NCBI RefSeq assembly: GCF_006965485.1
Contig: NZ_CP041360.1
Span: 5,622,501 to 5,686,500 of the forward strand
Length of the DNA: 64,000 bases
From: Spirosoma sp. KCTC 42546
Lineage (GTDB): Bacteria > Bacteroidota > Bacteroidia > Cytophagales > Spirosomataceae
Direction of reading: 5' to 3'
A model generated the notes under the pieces. The model was not told the origin of the DNA, made no database searches, and saw nothing but the letters and a program-made list of their open reading frames with translations. Below, piece after piece: positions 25,792 through 34,461 of the stretch. A program made the translations under genes and the position numbers. How positions within the stretch are numbered: position 1 is the first letter of the stretch; each line of letters begins with the position of its first letter.

Positions 25792-26751
25792 TCAGCGTTT
25801 TCCGGGGGTAGATGTCGGTATTATACCGGAATCACCACCTCGCTTCATGTTTTCAACGGCTAATAGCTGGTTCATTGTTTTTTGCATACCCTCGGTGGAA
25901 CCGTCTAAGAAAATGACATTACCCTTCCCGTTTTCGGCAAAATGCTTGATGGCTTCGGTCCAGATCGAGAACAAAATCAACGAAGCATCCAGGTTCGCTT
26001 CATTCATTACTTTGGCTGACTCGGCCATACCCTTAGCAACTTCTTCCCGAAACAAAGCCACACCCTGACCGCGTAATTGCGAAGCCGTTTTTTCTGCTTC
26101 GGCAGAAATCTGGATAGCATTCCCTTCGGCCTGAGCCGCTTTGGTCTTGGTAATCAGTAAGGCCTGTCCTTCGTTTTCGGCAGCTGCTTTCAGGTTTGAG
26201 GAAGCCACAACCTGCGCCATTGACCGCATAATGACTTCGTCGAAGGCGATATCGTTTAACTGGAGGTCGGTGAGGTGATACCCCCAACTTTCGAGCAGGA
26301 CATCAAGTTGAGATTTTACGTGTTCGATGATTTCGGAACGCAGTGCCAGAATTTCTGACTGGCGTTTGGTAGCCACAAAACTCCGGATCGAGCCTTCAAT
26401 GGTCCGAATGAGCGCCTGCATAAATGAGGCTTCGTCAATGAACTTGAAGGCTACGTTTTTAATCGTCTCTTCAGCCTGATTAAGGACCGAATAAACCAGC
26501 ATGGCCTTGAAATTCACATTGGCCTGATCGGCAGTGATGGCCTGAAACGCCAGCTCCACGGATCGATTCTGAATAGAAATACGTCGGTAAATGAACTCAA
26601 TAAAGGGGATTTTAAAGTTCAGGCCCGGCGTCATAACTCGGGAGTATTTACCAAAAACGGTGATAACGGCCACGGTGCCCTGCTGCACAATGACCACAGA
26701 AAGGTAGATGATAATGATTGCCAGTACGAAAAATATGCCTAGAAAGCTCAT
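25792..26751 (-). CDS. SPFH/Band-7 membrane protein (stomatin-like)
   Basis: 319 residues. An N-terminal membrane anchor (MSFLGIFFVLAIIIIYLSVV) is followed by the band-7 domain: QQGTVAVITVFGKYSRVMTPG (about 23-43), RISIQNRSVEL and the ALRSEIIEHV segment, then an Ala/Glu-rich coiled coil (KTKAAQAEGNAIQISAEAEK, about 205-225). SPFH proteins oligomerise at the membrane and organise microdomains or regulate FtsH-type proteases. No NfeD partner is next to it; the downstream gene is a universal stress protein. Confidence 0.9.
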   Translation of the reverse strand: MSFLGIFFVLAIIIIYLSVVIVQQGTVAVITVFGKYSRVMTPGLNFKIPFIEFIYRRISIQNRSVELAFQAITADQANVNFKAMLVYSVLNQAEETIKNVAFKFIDEASFMQALIRTIEGSIRSFVATKRQSEILALRSEIIEHVKSQLDVLLESWGYHLTDLQLNDIAFDEVIMRSMAQVVASSNLKAAAENEGQALLITKTKAAQAEGNAIQISAEAEKTASQLRGQGVALFREEVAKGMAESAKVMNEANLDASLILFSIWTEAIKHFAENGKGNVIFLDGSTEGMQKTMNQLLAVENMKRGGDSGIIPTSTPGKR

Positions 26752-26764
26752 GTATAGAAAAGGT

Positions 26765-26807
26765 TAAAAAACAAAAAACGGATTCCGCGTATAAGGTACG
26801 GAATCCG
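26765..26807 (-). terminator. Intrinsic terminator for the MFS gene
   Basis: On the minus strand a CGGATTCCG/CGGAATCCG stem (26779-26787 with 26799-26807) is followed by TTTTTTGTTTTTTAA. It lies 122 bp past the MFS stop and just upstream of the SPFH start. Confidence 0.8.
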
Positions 26808-26928
26808 CTGGAAGGCTAACGAGAATTTTGTTTAATCGGTATTGTCCTTACAAGTATGTAGTGCTATATTCTGTGGATTCTTTCGATTTTATAGAAGACC
26901 GAGAATCCTCTAGTACGCTTATACCAGT

Positions 26929-28104
26929 TTAATGTCCGGTTGATAACTCGTAATTGACAACCTCTTTCTGCCGATAATACATCATCATGGCCATGATAAA
27001 ACCAGTAAATGCCAGCATTGCACCAACTAATTCTGGGGATGAATAGCCTAAGCCAGCCGCAATGGGTAATCCGCCCAGGTAAGCCCCCAGCGCATTACCG
27101 ATGTTAAAACCAGCCTGACTTACTGATGACGCCAGCATTTCGGAACCATTGGCAGCCCGAATCATCAAAATCTGGATTGGCGCGCCCAGGGAGAAAGCAA
27201 TAGCGCCCGTAATAAATGTCATGCCCAGCAGTGGTATCTGAAAGGGCGAGACATAATAGACTATGACCAGACTAATAGACATCAACAATAAAAATAGAGC
27301 GGTAGCCTTTATCGGCGAGATAAGATCCGCAGTGCGCCCCGAAATCAAATTACCAACGGCCATGCCTAAACCGGCCAGTACCAGAATCCAGGTAAGTTGA
27401 TTGCTGCTAAAGTGTGCGACTTCTGTGAGTAATGGAGCGATATAGCTGAACCAGGCAAATAACCCGCCGGTACCAATGGCCGTAATGCCTAAAATGAGCC
27501 AGGGCTCTATGTGCGTAAACAGCTTCAGGTCTTTACGCAGATTAGATTCACCCACTACCGGCATAACCGGTAGCAGTTTCTGAATACAAGCCATCGTGAT
27601 CAGGCCCACGGCGGCAATGATCACAAACGTGATGCGCCAGCTCATGGTATGCCCAATATAGGTACCTAACGGAACCCCAATGATGTTGGCAACGGTCAGC
27701 CCGGCAAACATCATAGAAATAGCCTGCGCTTCTTTTCCCTTACCCGCTAATCGACTGGCTACTACGGCTCCTACCCCAAAAAATGCACCATGCGGCAGGC
27801 CCGATAGCAAGCGGGTTAGCAACATGATTTCATAATTCGGAGCAAACGACGAGAGTACATTACAAAAAGTAAACAAGGCCATCAGGCCCAACAGAATTTT
27901 CTTGGGAGGATAATTTCCGGCAATGCCCACCAGCAGTGGAGCACCCAGTACAACACCCAGCGCATAGGCCGAAATAAGGTGACCAGCAGCCGGAATCGAG
28001 ATGGTTAATGAGTTTGCAATATCAGGCAGAATGCCCATCATGACGAACTCCGTCATGCCAATTCCAAAGCCTCCGATGGCGAGAGGCAACAATGCTTTTT
28101 TCAT
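26929..28104 (-). CDS. MFS transporter (AraJ/YdhP-like drug or sugar efflux)
   Basis: 391 residues with twelve predicted spans. The N-terminal MKKALLPLAIGGFGIGMTEF and GVVLGAPLLVGIAG, LLTRLLSGLPHGAFFGVGA (about 93-111) are typical of the DHA1 family members AraJ, YdhP and NepI, which export arabinose-like sugars, purine ribonucleosides or drugs. Substrate cannot be assigned. It is a single-gene unit with a terminator downstream; upstream is a ~160-bp gap then a long hairpin at 28269-28365. Confidence 0.9.
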   Translation of the reverse strand: MKKALLPLAIGGFGIGMTEFVMMGILPDIANSLTISIPAAGHLISAYALGVVLGAPLLVGIAGNYPPKKILLGLMALFTFCNVLSSFAPNYEIMLLTRLLSGLPHGAFFGVGAVVASRLAGKGKEAQAISMMFAGLTVANIIGVPLGTYIGHTMSWRITFVIIAAVGLITMACIQKLLPVMPVVGESNLRKDLKLFTHIEPWLILGITAIGTGGLFAWFSYIAPLLTEVAHFSSNQLTWILVLAGLGMAVGNLISGRTADLISPIKATALFLLLMSISLVIVYYVSPFQIPLLGMTFITGAIAFSLGAPIQILMIRAANGSEMLASSVSQAGFNIGNALGAYLGGLPIAAGLGYSSPELVGAMLAFTGFIMAMMMYYRQKEVVNYELSTGH

Positions 28105-28268
28105 TTGCAGCTTTTTATTTTCTGACAGCCCGCGAGTGTATCCAACTTGGAAAACTCACAATAAACCTCACGAAACGAGGCCTATTTTAACGGAAAAATA
28201 GAAAAAGTGCAAAATTGTTCCCCATTCTGAGAATGTTCTAATTTATTAGTTAGTCGATGCAATTAAGG

Positions 28269-28365
28269 ATAATTTTTACCGTAACGGTCGCAAGAGGTAG
28301 GCGCAAAGAACGCAATAAGTAGTTGCATTGTGCCTACCTCTTGCGACCGTTACGGTAAAAATTAT
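28269..28365. repeat. Long hairpin overlapping the serine hydrolase stop
   Basis: 34-bp arms (28269-28302 and 28332-28365) with one G-T pair at the inner end; left arm contains TTTTTACCGTAACGGTCGCA. The 29-nt loop contains GCAAAGAACGCAA, the same CGCAAAG word that builds the hairpin at 34375-34454. The outer end covers the stop codon of the leftward serine hydrolase gene. Confidence 0.95.
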
Positions 28366-30122
28366 TTAACTCGTTTGCCCGGCATATCGCGTCCATTCTG
28401 ATGGAGAATTAGTTGCGTTACTTCGCCTTTATCGTTCGTGTCAAACGTTACCTGAGCTTCAACAACTTTGAGGTAAAATTTCGTTTTCGACTCGGCAAAA
28501 AGCTCAAATTTAGACTGCCCGGTGGCTTGTCCGAAGAGTTTATCACCATCTCGTGTGATTACGATCGAGAAGGAAGGAGCCAGCTCATAGTTACCTACAT
28601 ACGACTCTAACGTTTGTGCATCGACAGTAACGGCCGTTTCTTTGGGTGCTTCTACTTTTTCGCCTAATTCCTTCAGTTTGTCGAACCCGTTGGTATTACG
28701 CGGGTTGAGTTCGACTGATTTTTTGTAATCCTGAATAGCAGCCGCTTTATCACCCGCTTTCATGTATGCTTCGCCCCGGCTATCATAGACATTGTACGAT
28801 TTTGGGAACGCGTCAACGTTGAACGTAAATACAGCTATTGACTCAGGTAATTTTCCACTACCCATGAGTTCATACCCCAGATTATTTAAGTCGTTCTCAT
28901 TGATGCCATAGGTTTTATCGGTCTTCCACGCGCTAAATTTTCCCTGTGTTTTGGCCAAAGGTTCTGACAGGATTGACTGCCGAAGCAAATCTGTAATCGG
29001 CTTTTTAGGCGCTTCAACGGGTTGATTGTAAAGAATATTAAGGATATTTTTACGGATGCCACTAAGTGGGGCACCACCTGTGTTATTCAATAACACCACT
29101 AGCTGTTTATCCTGAGGCAGTCGACTAATCAGGGTATTGAAGCCATTTATGCCTCCCCCATGTTCAATCAATAACAAGCTGTCTTTCCGTTCGCCAACCT
29201 TGGTTTTACCAACTATCCATCCGTAGGCATAGCCAAACCCCTCTTCATAACTTCCCAGGAATGGCGTAAACATTGACGCTTTCAACGATGCCGACAAAAG
29301 CTTATCGGTATACAATACCTGATCCCAGCGATATAAATCCTCTACTGTTGAATACATTGACCCAGCCGCATACGGAATTGACATATCTAGATAGGGCGCA
29401 TTAACGTACGTCCCTCTTTCTTTTTCGTAGCCTGCAGCCCGTTTGGGTAGTATCGGGCTGAATAAATCGTAACCTGTATCGTTTAGCTGTGCGGGTATAA
29501 GAATCGTTTCTTTTAGGAGGTCAGCATAGGATTTCCCAGTCACCTTTTCTACAATAACGCCTAACAGAAAGTAGCCGGAATTGCTATAATTAAACTTCGT
29601 TCCTGGTTCAAAATCCAGAGGCAGGTTGGAAAATTCTTTCGTAAATACTGTTGGTGTATAAGGGTTACGAGCCAGTGTCTCGAAAAATCGTGGTACATTG
29701 GTATAATTTGGAATACCCGATGTGTGCGTGAGCAGGTGATGAACGGTGATTTTATCGCCGGTTGCTTTGGGGTAATCGGGCAAATAATCTGTGATTTTTC
29801 CGTTCAGTTTCAGCTTCCCTTTTTCAACCAGTTGCATTATAAGCATGGCAGTAAACTGCTTGGTAATGGAGCCCAGCCTGAATTTGGTATCAGGTGTATT
29901 AGGAATGTTCCACTCCATATTGGCCATGCCGTAGCCTTTCTTAAAAATCACCTTGCCATGCTCAGCCACCAGCACAGTTCCGTTGAACTGCCGATTGGCC
30001 ACATATTGCTGAACAAGCGCGTCAATTTTAGCGGCTTTGTCCTGAGCGAACGTCGCAGAAACGGCCAGCAGAACGGCTATAATGGCCAGATAGAATCGAT
30101 TACGTATAGGTGTATTGTTCAT
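28362..30122 (-). CDS. Exported serine hydrolase (class C beta-lactamase fold) with TPR and C-terminal domain
   Basis: 586 residues. Signal peptide NRFYLAIIAVLLAVSATFA-Q. The beta-lactamase-like catalytic residues are the Ser-x-x-Lys in LGSITKQFTAML (about 85-96), the Tyr in FNYSNSGYFLLG (about 176-187) and HGG in LLIEHGGGINGF (about 321-332). After residue ~395 come TPR-like helices (EAYMKAGDKAAAIQDYKKSV) and a beta-rich domain like DUF3471 (YVGNYELAPSFSIVIT). Such proteins act as periplasmic DD-peptidases or esterases; the substrate is unknown. Confidence 0.9.
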   Translation of the reverse strand: MNNTPIRNRFYLAIIAVLLAVSATFAQDKAAKIDALVQQYVANRQFNGTVLVAEHGKVIFKKGYGMANMEWNIPNTPDTKFRLGSITKQFTAMLIMQLVEKGKLKLNGKITDYLPDYPKATGDKITVHHLLTHTSGIPNYTNVPRFFETLARNPYTPTVFTKEFSNLPLDFEPGTKFNYSNSGYFLLGVIVEKVTGKSYADLLKETILIPAQLNDTGYDLFSPILPKRAAGYEKERGTYVNAPYLDMSIPYAAGSMYSTVEDLYRWDQVLYTDKLLSASLKASMFTPFLGSYEEGFGYAYGWIVGKTKVGERKDSLLLIEHGGGINGFNTLISRLPQDKQLVVLLNNTGGAPLSGIRKNILNILYNQPVEAPKKPITDLLRQSILSEPLAKTQGKFSAWKTDKTYGINENDLNNLGYELMGSGKLPESIAVFTFNVDAFPKSYNVYDSRGEAYMKAGDKAAAIQDYKKSVELNPRNTNGFDKLKELGEKVEAPKETAVTVDAQTLESYVGNYELAPSFSIVITRDGDKLFGQATGQSKFELFAESKTKFYLKVVEAQVTFDTNDKGEVTQLILHQNGRDMPGKRVK

Positions 30123-30230
30123 GGGAGACGATGGAAATGGAATGATTTGTCAAGATTACCCATTTCTGACTTTCGCCATCGAAAAAAGTTAGTAGTCGGT
30201 TGAGGGTGGGGATAGATGGTTGATTACAAA

Positions 30231-30259
30231 TAAAAACGTCTTACCTAAGTGGTAAGACG
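30231..30259 (-). terminator. Intrinsic terminator (minus strand)
   Basis: CGTCTTACC (30237-30245) and GGTAAGACG (30251-30259) form a 9-bp stem with a 5-nt loop; on the minus strand it is followed by TTTTTATTTG. It could end transcripts coming from polA-xisHI. Confidence 0.75.
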
Positions 30260-30301
30260 AAAAAGCAAATCACACAAAATCATAATAGATTAGTTACTAC
30301 T

Positions 30302-30325
30302 TGTATGACCCGATGGGGTCATACA
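30302..30325. repeat. TGTATGACCC palindrome
   Basis: TGTATGACCC (30302-30311) and GGGTCATACA (30316-30325) form a perfect 10-bp stem with a 4-nt loop. It sits directly past the displaced polA tail, where the original polA 3' untranslated region would be. Related to the palindrome at 23684-23714. Confidence 0.8.
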
Positions 30326-30360
30326 GAGTTGCCTTAATTTTTTCAACTGCTTAAATTCTT

Positions 30361-30429
30361 AGTGCGCCAGCAACCAATTCTCTCCCGTACCGATGCCGGT
30401 TCCATCTTAACGCCCATGGGAATGGCGTT
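30361..30429 (-). repeat. Displaced second copy of the polA 3' end
   Basis: 69 bp that match 31176-31245, the last 70 bp of polA, with three substitutions and one deleted T (66 of 70 positions agree). On the minus strand it reads the polA C-terminus up to a frameshift at the deletion and ends in a TAA instead of TGA. The stop of xisI lies 2 bp away, so the xisHI pair is bracketed by direct repeats of the polA tail. Confidence 0.95.
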
Positions 30430-30430
30430 T

Positions 30431-30772
30431 CTAAGCTACAGCAAACCCGGAGTAAGAGCGCATGAATTCTGGCAAGAAGCCAATGACAATATCTAATGCG
30501 GGGATACCCCGTTCAATCAAATCATCGGTTACTAATATGTCGGTATTATTGACCAGTAGCCAAACTTTACCTGTCGGTTTGATCTGAAAATGGAAGACAA
30601 CGTTGTACTCGAAGACATCTTTACGCCAGCCTGTTCGTATTACTTGATAATGATGATGAGTTTCATCAGCAATTAGCTCATATTCAGAACTTCGCCCACC
30701 GTTCATCCGCGTAACAAATTCATCAAGCCATTGAGTAACGATTGCCGAATAGGTTGTTATTTTAGTATCCAT
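30431..30772 (-). CDS. xisI: XisI-family protein
   Basis: 113 residues. The sequence follows the XisI (fdxN element excision controlling factor) pattern: an N-terminal helix (YSAIVTQWLDEFVTRM), DETHHHYQVIRTGWRKD (about 38-54) corresponding to the D-x-x-HYQ-x-x-x-GW motif, HFQIKPTGKVWLLVNNTDI and a C-terminal LDIVIGFLPEFMRSYSGFAV. In Anabaena XisH and XisI are required with a recombinase for excision of the fdxN element; pairs are otherwise scattered in bacteria without a known role. It overlaps the xisH 3' end by 16 bp. Looks intact. Confidence 0.9.
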   Translation of the reverse strand: MDTKITTYSAIVTQWLDEFVTRMNGGRSSEYELIADETHHHYQVIRTGWRKDVFEYNVVFHFQIKPTGKVWLLVNNTDILVTDDLIERGIPALDIVIGFLPEFMRSYSGFAVA

Positions 30773-31172
30773 GTCTCCACCATTTTGGTCTGTGTATCAA
30801 AGATAATCAGATTGATTTTGAATTTATCGACGATTAATTGAGTTGCTTCGTCTACAAAAAACTTATCGTAAATATTTCTAGCTACTGCCAGATACAAAGT
30901 TCTGTCCGGCTCTTGTATTTCCATAAACGTTTGATAGTTCAGATATTGGCCAAGCACGGCATGAAACTCGTAAGCGAATGATGGTAAAATAAAGCTTTTT
31001 ACTTCAACAGCAATTTTTTGAGCCCTTTCTCAGCAGCAACCAACTGTTCAGCACCTAAGTCCACCTCATAGCTTCGTCCTTTAACTCGAATTGGATACGG
31101 ATCGTGTGTAATTGTCCAGCCGTCGTTCAGAAGTACTTCTCGCACAATAGGATGAAAAATATCTCTTGCCAT
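30757..31172 (-). pseudogene. xisH: XisH-family gene with a frameshift before the nuclease motif
   Basis: Starts with ATG at 31172, 1 nt after the polA stop, reading MARDIFHPIVREVLLNDGWT with the XisH segment GRSYEVDLGAEQLVAAEKG. At a run of six A (plus-strand T, 31014-31019) the frame breaks and stops at 30999. One extra A restores KIAVEVKSF, an E-x-K motif, and then FHAVLGQYLNYQ and the C-terminus to a stop at 30757. XisH has a PD-(D/E)XK-like fold; Asp and Glu-x-Lys lie on opposite sides of the frameshift. It could be a true mutation, a sequencing error in a homopolymer, or slippage. Confidence 0.88.
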
Positions 31173-31173
31173 A

Positions 31174-34100
31174 TCAGTGCGCCAGCAACCAATTCTCTCC
31201 CGTGCCGATGCCAGTTTCCATCTTAACGCCCATAGGAATGGCGTTCCGCATGATCTCGTCGACACGTACACGGAGGAGGTCAATTTCGTCACGGTGGGCG
31301 TCGAAGACCAGTTCATCGTGGACGGTGAGGATCATTTTCGACTTCAATTTCTCCTGCTGCATGAACTCGTGAATCCGAATCATGGCAATCTTGAGCATGT
31401 CGGCGGCACTGCCCTGGATGGGGGCATTCACGGCGTTACGTTCGGCAAACATCCGGTCGGTCTGGTTGCGGGAGTTGATGTCGCGCAGGTATCGGCGACG
31501 GCCCAGAATGGTTTCAGCATAACCAAAGCCGCGTGCTTTCTCAATGCATTGGTCGATGTAGTCTTTTACCGCCGGGAAACCCGCAAAATACTCCTCGATA
31601 ATCTGAGCCGCTTCTTTGCGCGGAATCTTTAAGCGTTGTGATAACCCAAACGACGAAATACCATAGATAATCCCGAAATTGATGGTTTTGGCCTTCCGGC
31701 GCATGTCGCTTGTTACTTCATCCAGACCAACGTGAAAGACTTTGCTGGCGGTTTGGGTGTGAATATCGACCCCATTATTAAAGGCTTCCAGCATCGTTTG
31801 ATCACCACTAAAGGCCGCCATAATACGCAACTCAATTTGCGAATAGTCGGCCGACATGATCAGAAATTCGGGCCCACGGGGTACAAACGCTTTTCGAATT
31901 TCCTGCCCACGCGGGGTTCGAATCGGGATATTTTGCAGGTTAGGATTGACCGACGACAAACGTCCGGTAGCAGCAACCGCCTGGTTAAACGATGTATGAA
32001 TCCGGCCCGTTCGCTTGCTAATCAGCAAGGGGAGCACATCCACGTAGGTGTTTTTGAGTTTGATCAACTCACGGTAGTCCAGAATCTTCCGGGCAATCTC
32101 GTGCTCGGCTTCCATCTTCGACAGAATCTCCTCGCCTGTAGCGTACTGGCCTGTTTTGGTCTTTTTAGCGTTCTTGTCAAGCTTCAGTTTATCAAACAAC
32201 ACCTCGCCCAGTTGCTTTGGTGATCCAATATTGAAGGGCTCGCCTGCAATGTCAAAAATCTCCTGTTGCACCTGTCGCATATCCACTTCAAGTGTAGCCG
32301 ACAATTCTGCCAATGCATTGGTATCGATCTTGATGCCTTCCAGTTCGAGGTCGGTCAATACCTGCACGAGTGGCATTTCTACCTGATCGAACAGTTTGTA
32401 CAGACTGTCCTTTTCGAGTCTTGGGGCAAAGGTTTCCTTGAGTTGAAGTGTTATATCGGCATCTTCAGCCGCGTAGTCGACAACTTTCTGAATATCCACA
32501 TCGCGCATGGTCAGCTGGCCTTTTCCTTTCTTCCCAATCAATGCTTCAATCTCAACCGGACTGTAGTTCAGGTAGGTCATGGCCATCATGTCCATATTAT
32601 GGCGCATTTCCGGCTCAATCAGGTAATGGGCAATCATGGTATCGAAGAGCTTACCCTGTACTTCTACCCCATACTTTTTCAGCATGAGCAGGTCGTATTT
32701 CAGATTCTGCCCAATCTTACCGATACTGGCGTTTTCAAAAACGGGTTTAAACTGATCCACAATAGCCTGTGCCTCCTCCCGCTCAGACGGTACTGGAACG
32801 TAAAACGCTTCGCCTTTTCGATACGCGAATGACAAGCCAACCAGATCGGCTTCTACAGGGTCAATAGCCGTGGTTTCGGAATCAAAGCAAATGCTTTCCT
32901 GAAGTCCCAGGTAATGCACCAGACTGGCCCGTAATTGGGGCGTATCGACCAATCGGTAGTCGTGCTTAACCGATAAGATCGTTTTCCGGCGTTCGGGCTG
33001 GACTGGGTCTATTTCGTAATCAGGGTAAACATCCAGGTAAGCGGGGGCTTCTGCCCCTGTGGAGTCATCTGTCGTGATTGTATCCGTTACCTGTCCGGGA
33101 GTCGCTTCAGAAGCCGATGCAGTCGGGACACTAACCGGCGTTTTCTTCGATTTTGATGCTGTCTTTGCTGGAGTTGCTGGTGTTTTTTCTGAACCAAAAT
33201 CAAACGGTAAATCATCGGCTCCCGATGGATTAACCGCTCCCATATTCGGGAAGGGCATGAAGGCTGGCGAGTTGCCACCGGGAGAATCGAACAGGTTCAT
33301 TTGGGCCGTAGCTGGTGCTTTAAACGCAGCGGGCAAGGGCTTTTCGTCAAAATCGCCGAGTAATCGGGTTTTCATCTGCCGAAATTCCAGTTCATCCAAC
33401 AGCGCGGCCAATCGGGGTTTGTCGTATTCGGTATGCCGAAGGTGTTCTTCGTCGAAGGGTACGGGTACGTCCAGATGAATGGTTGCCAGTTGTTTCGAGA
33501 GCAAGCCCTGTTGCGCAAAATTGACCACATTTTCCTTGAGCTTTCCTTTGAGTTCATCGGCGCGGGCAATCAGGTTTTCGACCGAACCAAAATCCGTGAT
33601 GAGCTTTTGGGCCGTTTTTTCACCAATGCCCGGAATACCCGGAATGTTATCGACCGAATCGCCCATAAGGCCCAGCATATCCGTTACCTGATCGATCCGT
33701 TCAATTTGCCAGCGATCCAGCACTTCATTCACGCCCAGCTTTTCGGCGGGTTTGCCCATAAAGGCGGGCTTATAAATATGAATATGCTCTTCCACCAATT
33801 GACCGTAATCTTTATCGGGTGTCATCATATACACCTCAAAATCAGCCAGGGCCGCTTTCTTGGCAATTGTCCCAATAATGTCATCGGCCTCGTAGCCGTC
33901 CAGAATCAGCATCGGAATGTGCATGGCTTCTACAATCTGTTTGATGTAGGGCATGGCCACGCTGATATCTTCGGGTTGCGATTGCCGGTTGGCCTTATAC
34001 ATCGGAAATTGCTCGTGCCGAAAAGTCTTCTTAGCCGAGTCGAACGCAACGCCGATGTGGGTAGGTTTTTCCTTCGTCAGAACCTCGATCATGGCATTCA

Positions 34101-34230
34101 TGAAGCCAAAAACGGCCGACGTATTAACCCCTCGCGACGAGATACGGGGTGCTTTGCTGAAGGCAAAATGAGCGCGGTAAATAAGGGCCAGCGCATCTAA
34201 CAGAAACAGTTTTTTTTGTGGTTTAGCCAT
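31174..34230 (-). CDS. polA: DNA polymerase I
   Basis: 1018 residues. Residues about 1-300 are the 5'-3' exonuclease (FLLDALALIYRAHFAFSKAP; MTPDKDYGQLV; GIPGIGEKTA). A low-complexity linker (about 310-400, rich in Ala, Thr, Ser, Lys) is longer than in E. coli. The 3'-5' exonuclease at about 440-640 keeps the Asp-x-Glu (CFDSETTAID), so proofreading is likely active. The polymerase shows motif A SADYSQIELRIMA, motif B RRKAKTINFGIIYG and motif C TVHDELVFD. It fills gaps and removes primers. The last 70 bp are duplicated at 30361-30429 beyond xisHI, so the present tail may be acquired. Confidence 0.97.
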   Translation of the reverse strand: MAKPQKKLFLLDALALIYRAHFAFSKAPRISSRGVNTSAVFGFMNAMIEVLTKEKPTHIGVAFDSAKKTFRHEQFPMYKANRQSQPEDISVAMPYIKQIVEAMHIPMLILDGYEADDIIGTIAKKAALADFEVYMMTPDKDYGQLVEEHIHIYKPAFMGKPAEKLGVNEVLDRWQIERIDQVTDMLGLMGDSVDNIPGIPGIGEKTAQKLITDFGSVENLIARADELKGKLKENVVNFAQQGLLSKQLATIHLDVPVPFDEEHLRHTEYDKPRLAALLDELEFRQMKTRLLGDFDEKPLPAAFKAPATAQMNLFDSPGGNSPAFMPFPNMGAVNPSGADDLPFDFGSEKTPATPAKTASKSKKTPVSVPTASASEATPGQVTDTITTDDSTGAEAPAYLDVYPDYEIDPVQPERRKTILSVKHDYRLVDTPQLRASLVHYLGLQESICFDSETTAIDPVEADLVGLSFAYRKGEAFYVPVPSEREEAQAIVDQFKPVFENASIGKIGQNLKYDLLMLKKYGVEVQGKLFDTMIAHYLIEPEMRHNMDMMAMTYLNYSPVEIEALIGKKGKGQLTMRDVDIQKVVDYAAEDADITLQLKETFAPRLEKDSLYKLFDQVEMPLVQVLTDLELEGIKIDTNALAELSATLEVDMRQVQQEIFDIAGEPFNIGSPKQLGEVLFDKLKLDKNAKKTKTGQYATGEEILSKMEAEHEIARKILDYRELIKLKNTYVDVLPLLISKRTGRIHTSFNQAVAATGRLSSVNPNLQNIPIRTPRGQEIRKAFVPRGPEFLIMSADYSQIELRIMAAFSGDQTMLEAFNNGVDIHTQTASKVFHVGLDEVTSDMRRKAKTINFGIIYGISSFGLSQRLKIPRKEAAQIIEEYFAGFPAVKDYIDQCIEKARGFGYAETILGRRRYLRDINSRNQTDRMFAERNAVNAPIQGSAADMLKIAMIRIHEFMQQEKLKSKMILTVHDELVFDAHRDEIDLLRVRVDEIMRNAIPMGVKMETGIGTGENWLLAH

Positions 34231-34374
34231 TCGAAACGATCACAGATCAAGGCTCAAAGGTCGAAAGTCTTACGGACAATCACGCAGTTTTGGCCCGACA
34301 AATTGCGAAGAAGTATAGGAGAAATTACCTATCAATACAACAGGATTATGAGCCGTTTGATTCCTATGAAATAG

Positions 34375-34454
34375 GTAAACGCAAAGGCAGCGCAATGGTC
34401 GCAAAGGAATAATCTTACCTTTAACTGCGACCATTGCGCTGCCTTTGCGTTTAC
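34375..34454. repeat. Long CGCAAAG-word hairpin
   Basis: Perfect 29-bp arms (34375-34403 and 34426-34454) with a 22-nt loop; left arm GTAAACGCAAAGGCAGCGCA and onward repeats CGCAA words. It starts 7 nt past the stop of the FAS1 gene on the minus strand, in the gap before polA. Confidence 0.95.
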
Positions 34455-34461
34455 GATAAGC

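Noticed and set aside
31999-32399. Long antisense frames across the polymerase domain of polA
   Set aside because: They result from GC-skewed third positions of polA.
33433-34200. Long open frame opposite polA
   Set aside because: It mirrors the codon pattern of polA and has no protein family features.
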